A DNA stretch of 64,000 bases from JAABPW01 sp037132275 (GTDB lineage: Bacteria; Verrucomicrobiota; Kiritimatiellia; CAIKKV01; CAITUY01), in assembly GCA_037132275.1 (NCBI GenBank), contig JBAXPK010000004.1, forward strand, positions 1-64,000. The letters are read 5' to 3'. Position 1 is the first letter of the stretch. Each line of letters begins with the position of its first letter. Shown in pieces: positions 1 through 6,637 of the stretch. The notes under the pieces were generated by a model. It was not told the DNA's origin and searched no databases. It was given only the letters and a program-made list of their open reading frames with translations. The translations under genes were made by a program, and so were the position numbers.

Positions 1-2
1 AG

Positions 3-168
3 GCAGGTTCGGACAGTGCGGCCGTTCAGACCCGCGCCGCCCGTGATGGCGATCACTATGTGCTCAACGGGTCAAAGCGCTACATCACCAATGCCAACAA
101 GGCCAACCTCTTCACGGTCATGGCGCGGACTGACCCGAATAAGCCGGGGGGCGGCGGGGTGAGCGCCT
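3..168 (+). pseudogene. Acyl-CoA dehydrogenase fragment (internal piece only)
   Basis: Reading from base 3, the translation begins AGSDSAAVQTRAARDGDHYV, continues LNGSKRYITNA and ends near GGGGVSA. This is the substrate/FAD-binding middle segment typical of acyl-CoA dehydrogenases (family consensus GAGSD...ING.K.WITNA). The frame stays open to base 314, but after about base 168 the translation no longer resembles the family and instead becomes the antisense of the FHA-protein gene. Only about 55 residues of a ~380-residue enzyme remain, with no start and no C-terminal helical domain. It is either the edge of a real gene cut by a rearrangement or, more likely, a chimeric join in the assembly. 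Confidence 0.75.
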
Positions 169-889
169 CGATCCTGGGGCTTGACTCCACGAGATCGGCC
201 TTGTCGATCGTCGGATCCTGGGTGTCGAATTTCTGCCGCGCCACGTCGTCCAGCGAACGGACCGCCTCGGCCGACACGGCGCTATCGGTGACTTCGATCT
301 CAAGGGGCGGCTGAACCTGCTCGAAGTACTCGTTGCGCGGGGTCACCAGAACCAGTATTGCCAGGGCCGCCACCAAGACTCCGATCGAGGCGAACGCCTT
401 GTGCAGTCGCTGGCGATGGAAGTAGCTGGGGCAGGTGTTGAGAAACCCGGGAGGCAGGCCGTAGGATTGCATCAGGCCGGCGCACAAGTCCGCCACATGG
501 ACGTTGGCGTGGCGGTTGCGCGGAATCGGGCCGGCCGGCGCGAAGAGGATCTGGTGACAGCCGACGGCGATCCTGTCGCCAAACGTCACCTTGTCGCGCC
601 GGGTGCACCGGTCATTGAGGAATACGCGCGCCCCGGGGTTCGCCTCCAGCATCCAGACGGCGTCGCAGGACTCGGGGTTACCCTGATAGTGCCGCTCGTG
701 CCGGATTAATTTGAACGCCCGGGGCGGCACCAGGGGATCGCAGACCACGAGGTCGTTGTGGATGGCGGAACCGATCCGGACCTCATCGCCATCGAACACG
801 ACTTCACAGGAGTCCACCCCGGCGACGCTACCCGTCAGGCGAATTCTGCTCTCGCGTTTCTTTGAAGGGGTATCCATGGCATCGGCCAT
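80..889 (-). CDS. FHA-domain membrane protein, C-terminus replaced at a chimeric join
   Basis: The first ~120 residues resemble a forkhead-associated (phosphothreonine-binding) domain: a VRIG strand, a NDLVVCDP turn, and FGDRIAVGCHQILF closing the fold. The usual Ser/His recognition pair is not obvious (VPPRAF where SxxH is expected). A hydrophobic segment at about residues 168-187 is followed by an acidic, Pro-rich periplasmic stretch. The last ~35 residues (after RIEALTP) are read from the antisense of the acyl-CoA dehydrogenase fragment, so the native C-terminus is missing. It is the last gene of the TPR/ExbB/ExbD operon; its ATG lies directly beside the ExbD stop. The role is probably in an ExbBD-energised envelope complex; this is inference from context. 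Confidence 0.6.
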   Translation of the reverse strand: MADAMDTPSKKRESRIRLTGSVAGVDSCEVVFDGDEVRIGSAIHNDLVVCDPLVPPRAFKLIRHERHYQGNPESCDAVWMLEANPGARVFLNDRCTRRDKVTFGDRIAVGCHQILFAPAGPIPRNRHANVHVADLCAGLMQSYGLPPGFLNTCPSYFHRQRLHKAFASIGVLVAALAILVLVTPRNEYFEQVQPPLEIEVTDSAVSAEAVRSLDDVARQKFDTQDPTIDKADLVESSPRIEALTPPPPGLFGSVRAMTVKRLALLALVM

Positions 890-1348
890 CTACTTGTTGG
901 CGCCCGGGCCGTATTTGGCGAGCGTCAATAACGAGAATTTCGGGAACCCGGCCTCGCGGACGGCATCAATAACGGCGACAACCTGCTGGTAGGGCACCGT
1001 CTTCTCGATGCGGATGTCCACCGGCGGCGTCTTCGTTGCAGTCTTCTGCGTCTTCATGCGGACGGTCAGTTCCTCCAGCGAATTCACCGGCGAATCGTTG
1101 AGTGCGATGACGGCGGTGGCGCCTTGCAGGGAGTACGAGACAACCAGTTTCTGCTTATCGGTCGCCTTGGTTCCGCTGGTGGAATCCGGCAGGACCACTT
1201 CGATGCTGTTCGGAATCACAAGACTGGCTGCGCAGATGAAGAAGATGAGCAGGGTCTTAAGAATCGCGTTCAGGCACTGCTGAAAGATCGCATCCATGGC
1301 GTTCGTATCCGTGCGATCCGGAATGACGTGCCGTTTATGCTTTGCCAC
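890..1348 (-). CDS. ExbD/TolR-like transmembrane protein lacking the channel aspartate
   Basis: 152 residues with the ExbD layout: short cytoplasmic N-terminus, one membrane helix around residues 20-45 (LLIFFICAASL), the conserved VVLPDS step after the helix, and a periplasmic domain with the late VPYQQVVAVIDAVREAGFPKFSL block. In ExbD/TolR the helix carries an essential Asp (E. coli ExbD Asp25, in FIDVML). Aligning on LLI.F and LP.S puts Ala28 there, preceded by Asn27 and followed by Lys31. The start overlaps the ExbB-like gene by 14 bases, so the two are probably translated together. It may be a structural or non-conducting ExbD variant, or proton coupling may use another residue such as Asp19. 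Confidence 0.85.
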   Translation of the reverse strand: MAKHKRHVIPDRTDTNAMDAIFQQCLNAILKTLLIFFICAASLVIPNSIEVVLPDSTSGTKATDKQKLVVSYSLQGATAVIALNDSPVNSLEELTVRMKTQKTATKTPPVDIRIEKTVPYQQVVAVIDAVREAGFPKFSLLTLAKYGPGANK

Positions 1349-1988
1349 GGGTCGCCTCCGCCTTGTTTTCGCGTCGCCGAGTCCAGTCGCGAATTTCGGC
1401 CAGGTAGATATCCAGCAGGCTCAGGATAATATTGCTGCGTTTGCGCAGGTATTCCACGAAAATCAGGATCGGTATGGCGATGACCAAGCCGGCCACCGTC
1501 GTGATCAACGCCTGATAGACGCCGCCGGCCAGCAGGTGCGCGTCGGTTGTGGCGCTCCGCTCGATGACCATGAAGGCTTCGATCAGGCCCCAGATGGTGC
1601 CCAGGATCCCGATCAGCGGCGCGATCTGATAGAAGGCGATGAGCCATCCCCGGGAGCGCTCCATGGCGATCATCTCGGTGAGGATGACTTTTTCCGTGGC
1701 ATCATCGACGTCCGCTTCGCCATCCTTGATCCGCAGGAGGCATTCCTCGATGACCCGACCGATGATACCCTTCGTGCGTGCGGCCAGAACGATGGCCTTT
1801 TCCAGATTGCTTTCACTCAACGCTGCGCGCAGTTCGAACTGGAACCGGTCGCCGTCGATGCGATTTTCGCGCAGGAACAGCAGGCGTTCGATGACCAGCG
1901 CGATGGTGACCAAGGCGATAATTACGAGCGGGATCATAAAGAAACCGCCCTTGATAAACATATCGATTGCTTCCGCGATCCATCTCAT
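1335..1988 (-). CDS. MotA/TolQ/ExbB proton-channel family protein
   Basis: 217 residues with three membrane helices: residues ~13-33, ~120-145 (IAPLIGILGTIWGLIEAF) and ~160-185 (ALITTVAGLVIAIPILIF). The signature LIGILGTIWGLIEAF and the TTVAGLVIAIP block are characteristic of ExbB/TolQ. The family forms a pentamer around ExbD and uses the proton-motive force to move an envelope partner. It overlaps the TPR gene upstream by 4 bases (ATGA) and the ExbD-like gene downstream by 14 bases, so the four genes form one operon. There is no TonB or Pal gene in view; the partner is probably the TPR protein or the FHA protein. Confidence 0.93.
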   Translation of the reverse strand: MRWIAEAIDMFIKGGFFMIPLVIIALVTIALVIERLLFLRENRIDGDRFQFELRAALSESNLEKAIVLAARTKGIIGRVIEECLLRIKDGEADVDDATEKVILTEMIAMERSRGWLIAFYQIAPLIGILGTIWGLIEAFMVIERSATTDAHLLAGGVYQALITTVAGLVIAIPILIFVEYLRKRSNIILSLLDIYLAEIRDWTRRRENKAEATRGKA

Positions 1989-4618
1989 TTCCGATTCTCC
2001 TTGTTTAATGTTTTGAGCTTCTGCGCCGCCAGGTCACGCCATGGGGCGGAACCCGGCGAAGTTCCGGCTGACTTGACGACTTCGTTCCATTTGTTCGACG
2101 CTGTGGCCATATCGCCCAGGGCGGCGTAACATTCCGCTGCTCCGCATCCGGCGGCATCGGGCCATTCATTATAGGGGTAGGCGGCAAGCACGGTCTCGTA
2201 GGCGACCAGAGCGTCGGCGTGAGCGCCCGCGAGTCGATCGGCCTCCCCCTTGAAGAAATAGATCATGGCCGGCGCCACCGTGGTGCTCCACGTTTTGGGC
2301 GGCAGCTTCTTCTCCACGGCGGCATAATCCGCAGCCAATGGGGTGCTCAGCCTCTTCAGCCGATCCTTGTCGCTGGAGGCGGAAAGCTGGAGGGCGATCG
2401 CCCCGACGCCGTAGCTCCTCGCGTTATCGGGGCCATACTGCTTGACGAGTGCTTCCAGTTTGTCCAGCGATGAGGATTCCGAAGTCAAGCCGCCGGCGAT
2501 TCTGGCCAGGGCTGGCGCGGCGGCCTCGAAATCGGCGTTCGGGGCCGAAGCGGCGAGTTTATCGAACCAGTAGGAGAACCCCTTGTCGCCGGTTCCCGTC
2601 TTGAACCTCACACGCGACAGGTTCTGGGGCAGGGCCTTGGCATAGTCCGGGGGGAGCCTGTCGCTTCCCGGTTCCGCCAGCAGGTACCATTTCTCGGCGT
2701 CGGCCCATTTCCCTGCGCGTTCCATACACACGGCGCACTCATAGGCATAGAGGGGTGAATGGGAGGCGCTGGCGGACCCGTACAGCTCCTGGTAGGCGGC
2801 GCCGGCGCCGGCGAAGTCCGCGAGACCGTAGAGCGCGCGGGCCCAGGCCTCGCGAGTTTCGGCGTTCAGCTTGCCGGCCCCGCCTGCCGCCTTGGCGAGG
2901 GCTTCGAACTGGATTTTGGCTTCTGCGGGTTTTCCGGCCGCCACCAAGGCGCGCCCGAGCCGCTCGCGCAAGACCCCTGAGTCGACGCCCTCCCCCTGGT
3001 TCAGGGCTTCATTCCAGGCCTTTGCCGCGTTCGCCCAGTCGTTGGTCTGGGCGTAGACCTGCCCCAGGAGGAACATGGCCTTGCCGAGCATGGCCTTGCC
3101 GGGCTTGAGGGCGCGGAGGCTCGTCAGGGTGGTCACGGCTGCGGCCGGATCGTTCAGCCTCACGGCGACTGCGGCGGCGTTGTATCGGGCTTCGACCAGC
3201 GCGTCAGACCCGAGATGCGTAGCCACATTGGGCATGGCGAAAAGCTGCGCCAGTTGGTCCCGCGCCCGGGGGAAGTCCTCGGCGGTCAGTGCCGCGTTGA
3301 CCAGCTCGAGCTTCGCCTTGGCGGCCTCGGCGGCGCCGGGGTTTCGTTGGATGAACGTTTCCAGGAGGGCGCAGCCCTCGGCGATCTTGCCATTCTGCTT
3401 GCAGGCGGTGAAGTAGATCAGTGCGGCATTCCCTTCCTGCGGCTTTCCCTGGAACACGGGCAGATCGTCCTTCAGGGTTTGGATGATCCCGGCATAATCC
3501 TTCTCCTGGTGAAGGGCGAAGAGGCGTGCGTAGAGAACATCGGCCAGTTTGTCCGCGGGGAGCGACGCGCGCGCCTCGTCCACGGCCTTGCCGAGTTTAC
3601 GGCTGTCGTGCAGGGCCAGGGCGGTCCTGATCCGGAAGACATAGGCCTGCTCCAGGATCGTCTTCTCCTCCTTCTTGTCGAGTGCGCCAGCCCGGCGGCA
3701 GGCTTCGTCAATGGACTGGTCGGCCTCGGCCGGGCGGTTGGCCTCCAGCAGGCACTCGGCCAGGGCAAGGTGCGCCGCCGGGGGAGGCGCCGGATCCTTG
3801 AGGTCACGAAGGGCCGTGGTCAGGGGGGAGATCGCCTCCTTGAGTTTATTCTGCCGGATGAGAGCCTGAGCCAGGGAGAAGCAGGCGCGTGCGAAGTACG
3901 GGCTGTCAGTCGGGACCTTCTTCGCCTCATCCACGGCCTCGGCGTTGCGGCCGAGGGCGAGGAAGGATTCCATGCGCACCGTGGCGAGCGCGTCGGCCGC
4001 CACGCCGGGCAGGGGGGTGGCGGACAGGTCGAGGAGTTCCTTGTGTAGCGGTATCGTCTGGTAGAGGTTGAACAGCTTGGGAGCGACGATGGCGCGGTCG
4101 GCGCCAAGGGTCAGGGCCTTCTGGTAGAGAGCCATGGCCTTCCGGGGGTCGCCGAGGGCCAGGCAGGCCTCCGCGTACATCAGGGTGGTTTTCTGTTTTT
4201 CGGGTGACGAGAGCGAGTCCTGCCTGAGGGCGTCGCACCCGGCGGTCACGGCCTGGTAATCCTTCGCGGCGTAGTCAATGAAGATCAGCGCCAGGCGCGC
4301 TTTGGCGCTCTCGGCGGCGGTCGGGTACTTCTGGATCAGGGCCTCGTACGCATTCCTTGCGTCCCGGGTCTTCTTCCCGGCTTCCAGCGCCAACCCTCGC
4401 GCGTACAGGTACTTCAGGCGCATGTCGTCGGTCAGGGGCCGGGCTTCGCGCTCATCAATCTTCTTCAGGGCCGCCTGCCATTGATTGGCGTTGAAGAGCG
4501 TCACCACGACGTTGTATTGGGCTTCTTCCGGATCCGCCGCCCGGGCCGGGGTCGCCCGGTTCAGGAGCAGGGCACCCGCGACGAAGGCAATCCATAATTT
4601 ATGACTGAACGCTTGCAT
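1985..4618 (-). CDS. Secreted tetratricopeptide-repeat protein
   Basis: 877 residues starting with a Sec signal peptide (LWIAFVAGALLL, cleavage after ATPARA near residue 27). The rest is almost entirely helical repeats of TPR/Sel1-like character, for example A..AK..LAL..ID.A and A.A.Y...L...P, with many Ala-rich helix pairs; no catalytic domain is visible. Large TPR proteins encoded directly before ExbB/ExbD are common in Planctomycetes-Verrucomicrobia genomes and are thought to be periplasmic scaffolds. Its last four bases overlap the ExbB-like start. The gap upstream (4619-4744) contains palindromic repeats but no gene. Confidence 0.88.
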   Translation of the reverse strand: MQAFSHKLWIAFVAGALLLNRATPARAADPEEAQYNVVVTLFNANQWQAALKKIDEREARPLTDDMRLKYLYARGLALEAGKKTRDARNAYEALIQKYPTAAESAKARLALIFIDYAAKDYQAVTAGCDALRQDSLSSPEKQKTTLMYAEACLALGDPRKAMALYQKALTLGADRAIVAPKLFNLYQTIPLHKELLDLSATPLPGVAADALATVRMESFLALGRNAEAVDEAKKVPTDSPYFARACFSLAQALIRQNKLKEAISPLTTALRDLKDPAPPPAAHLALAECLLEANRPAEADQSIDEACRRAGALDKKEEKTILEQAYVFRIRTALALHDSRKLGKAVDEARASLPADKLADVLYARLFALHQEKDYAGIIQTLKDDLPVFQGKPQEGNAALIYFTACKQNGKIAEGCALLETFIQRNPGAAEAAKAKLELVNAALTAEDFPRARDQLAQLFAMPNVATHLGSDALVEARYNAAAVAVRLNDPAAAVTTLTSLRALKPGKAMLGKAMFLLGQVYAQTNDWANAAKAWNEALNQGEGVDSGVLRERLGRALVAAGKPAEAKIQFEALAKAAGGAGKLNAETREAWARALYGLADFAGAGAAYQELYGSASASHSPLYAYECAVCMERAGKWADAEKWYLLAEPGSDRLPPDYAKALPQNLSRVRFKTGTGDKGFSYWFDKLAASAPNADFEAAAPALARIAGGLTSESSSLDKLEALVKQYGPDNARSYGVGAIALQLSASSDKDRLKRLSTPLAADYAAVEKKLPPKTWSTTVAPAMIYFFKGEADRLAGAHADALVAYETVLAAYPYNEWPDAAGCGAAECYAALGDMATASNKWNEVVKSAGTSPGSAPWRDLAAQKLKTLNKENRK

Positions 4619-4634
4619 ACCTCAATCCTCCGGT

Positions 4635-4657
4635 GCGCCGCGTCGTAGTCGCGGCGC
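4635..4657. repeat. GC-rich palindromic repeat, copy 1
   Basis: Perfect inverted repeat GCGCCGCG / CGCGGCGC around the 7-base loop TCGTAGT, lying within a longer unit (4626-4660) that recurs at 4714-4748. It is in the gap between the FecR-type gene and the TPR gene. It could fold as an RNA hairpin between the two transcripts. Confidence 0.8.
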
Positions 4658-4722
4658 TACTGTATTGCCGCGGTTACGCCCGCGGCGGCGCGGCCCGCAT
4701 TCGCGGCACCTCATCCTCTGGT

Positions 4723-4745
4723 GCGCCGCGTCATAGTGGCGGCGC
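4723..4745. repeat. GC-rich palindromic repeat, copy 2
   Basis: Arms GCGCCGCG and GGCGGCGC around TCATAGT, one mismatch in the stem. The longer unit 4714-4748 matches 4626-4660 at all but three positions (C/T, G/A and C/G changes) and runs into the stop codon of the FecR-type gene (4745-4747). Confidence 0.8.
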
Positions 4746-5716
4746 TACCGTACTTCGATCCATTGCTGATTCTGGCGCATGATGGCCGTCTGGCCTACCG
4801 ACACGGATGCTTGTTCGCTCCGGGTGCGCACGGAAACAGTGCCTTCCTGCACCGCCACAACGACCGCTGAAATATTGGTGGCATACTTCGTGACTTCGGG
4901 CCGTTCCGGTCGGGTTTCATGGACCACAACCTTCTCTTTTTCGACAGTAACACGAAACTTGGTTCCGATGACCCGGATCTCTCCGAGCGGAGTCTGAACC
5001 ACGATGGTTGATCCGGGTTTCTGTTTGGCGGCTGTCACCCAGACGTCGCCGCTGTGAACGGCGAACCGGGGGTTGCCCCGCAGGCTTCGCGAAAACGAGA
5101 GATTCGATGCGGTCTCCGCGCGAACGGCCGTTCCGCCGTCATCGAGAACCATTGCGGCACCCGCATTCATGGTGAACTCCCGGCGGGCAGGAACCGCTTG
5201 GCCGGCGGGGACGGTCGACCCGTTCGCCAGCGTAAAGACGCCCTGCGTCGTCACGGGCGGATTGGAAAAGAGAAGCGGCCTGACGAGAACGCCTGCGCCT
5301 AGGAAAATCGCGGCGAGAGCCGCCGCCCGGAGCAGGATCGGGCTTGAGGTGAACCACGCAAGCTTCGTCCAGCGGCGGGGGGCACCCGGGGTCTCCTCGA
5401 ACCGCTTCATGGCCCGCCGGGAGACCAAGGGAGTTCCCTCGAGGAGGGTCTGAAACAAATCCAGACAGATCGGGCAGGCCGTGAGATGTTCCGGCAGGTC
5501 CTTCTCACCGTCATTCCGGCGGTGCTCGTTGGCAAGCCGCTGTAATGCCTGCAGGGTCAGGTGATCCTTCAGGGTAGCTTCAGTCAGAGGGCGAAGACGT
5601 TCGGCCAAATGCCACTCGGCGGCCAGACGAATGGCCTCCCCCTCATCCAGGGAGGCCTCTGCCTCCCGCTGGGTCGGGGTCTTGATTGTGGGATTTTCCG
5701 CTTCGTTCTTGCTCAC
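4745..5716 (-). CDS. FecR-domain anti-sigma factor with zinc-finger-like N-terminus
   Basis: 323 residues. The cytoplasmic N-terminal part contains HLTACPIC (H-x3-C-x2-C), the zf-HC2-type zinc motif of anti-sigma factors. A membrane helix follows at about residues 127-148 (AAALAAIFLGAGVLV). The periplasmic part is a FecR domain: SGDVWVTA, STIVVQTPLGEIRVIGTKF and a final VQEGTVSVRT..QASVSVGQTA strand pair. Such proteins hold an ECF sigma factor inactive until a surface signal arrives. It lies 146 bases downstream of an ECF sigma gene on the same strand, which supports a sigma/anti-sigma pair. No TonB receptor is nearby, so the signal is unknown. Confidence 0.88.
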   Translation of the reverse strand: MSKNEAENPTIKTPTQREAEASLDEGEAIRLAAEWHLAERLRPLTEATLKDHLTLQALQRLANEHRRNDGEKDLPEHLTACPICLDLFQTLLEGTPLVSRRAMKRFEETPGAPRRWTKLAWFTSSPILLRAAALAAIFLGAGVLVRPLLFSNPPVTTQGVFTLANGSTVPAGQAVPARREFTMNAGAAMVLDDGGTAVRAETASNLSFSRSLRGNPRFAVHSGDVWVTAAKQKPGSTIVVQTPLGEIRVIGTKFRVTVEKEKVVVHETRPERPEVTKYATNISAVVVAVQEGTVSVRTRSEQASVSVGQTAIMRQNQQWIEVR

Positions 5717-5862
5717 GCTTCGCCTTCCGTTTCCTTGTCTTACCTTCTATAGCGGGGAACCCGGGTCTTTCGTACATCAATTTTCGCTGAAAAGAATACC
5801 GTTTCCTGACGGCAAGGCCGCTTTCCCATTCCCCGCCCGGTGACGCCTTGGGCCGCCCACAT

Positions 5863-6438
5863 TCATGCCGTCAGTGCCGTGCGCAGTTTAGAGAGGGCGC
5901 GCCCCAGGGTCGGGCCGATGCTGTTCTGCGCAACTCCCGTCAAGGCGGCAATCTCGCGGTACTTCTTGCCCTGGAGAAAGAAAAGTTCCACCAGGGTCCG
6001 CTCCCGCGCGTTCAGGGACCGCATGGCTTGGCGAAGGTGGGCCGGAGGGATATCCGGAGGTTCGGGCTCTGAGGCCGGTTCAGGCTCCGGGATAAGCGTC
6101 TCATCGAGCGGAACGGTTGCCAACCGGTGCGCGCGCATCACGTCAATGGTGCGGTTGCGGACCAGCGTGTATAGCGTGGCAAGCCAGTGACCCTGTTCCA
6201 GACATCGCCGGATGATCCGGTGGTCGTTGGCCAGCACGTTTGACCAGACCACGGCCACCACATCCTCGGCGTCCTGGGTCACGGGCTTGTACCCATAGGA
6301 GGCAAAGGTCCGGTTGGCAACCCCGATCAGCAATCCGGAATAGTCCCGGACCAGCGTTGTCCACGCGGTGGGGTCGCCATGAAGAAGCCGCGTCAGGATT
6401 TCGTCCTCCATGTCGCGGGAGCGTGGAATGTCAGGCAT
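5863..6438 (-). CDS. ECF-type RNA polymerase sigma factor
   Basis: 191 residues. Region 2 (about 15-95) has DAEDVVAVVWSNVL and LATLYTLVRNRTID, matching the core-binding and -10-recognition helices (..QDVFL..W...IARN...D). An acidic Pro/Glu linker (PEPEPASEPEPP) separates it from region 4 (about 130-185), with the helix-turn-helix KYREIAALTGVAQNSIGPTLGRAL. Length and layout fit the ECF class. It is followed by the FecR-type anti-sigma gene. Targets cannot be read from the sequence; the oppositely oriented 1282-residue secreted protein gene and the TPR/ExbB operon are the nearest candidates. Confidence 0.92.
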   Translation of the reverse strand: MPDIPRSRDMEDEILTRLLHGDPTAWTTLVRDYSGLLIGVANRTFASYGYKPVTQDAEDVVAVVWSNVLANDHRIIRRCLEQGHWLATLYTLVRNRTIDVMRAHRLATVPLDETLIPEPEPASEPEPPDIPPAHLRQAMRSLNARERTLVELFFLQGKKYREIAALTGVAQNSIGPTLGRALSKLRTALTA

Positions 6439-6517
6439 GTCTTGGTCTCATGATATTGCTGTTTGGCGTCATGACTCGGCACATTACTCTTGCCATTTCG
6501 CTTTTGCAATTCTTCAT

Positions 6518-6543
6518 AAGCCGCGTCGTAGGCGCGGCGGCTT
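6518..6543. repeat. GC-rich palindromic repeat, related copy 3
   Basis: AAGCCGC / GCGGCTT arms enclose GTCGTAGGCGCG, sharing the CCGCGTCGTAG...GCGGCG core with the two copies near 4640 and 4730. It sits in the 199-base gap between the divergent sigma gene and the large CBM9 protein gene. Confidence 0.65.
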
Positions 6544-6637
6544 TCCCGCGCAGGCATGCCATACGCCTGGCGATGGTGACGGCAAAAGCCGATTCCTGGA
6601 TTGAATTGCCGCCGTCATTAGGCGTACAGTGACGCGC

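Noticed and set aside
3215..4048. 277-codon plus-strand frame within the TPR gene
   Set aside because: The TPR protein has a signal peptide, repeats and operon context; this frame has none.
6472..6500. GGCAC followed by TTGC upstream of the sigma/CBM9 genes, resembling a sigma54 promoter
   Set aside because: The spacing is 12 bases between GG and GC instead of 10, so it does not fit.
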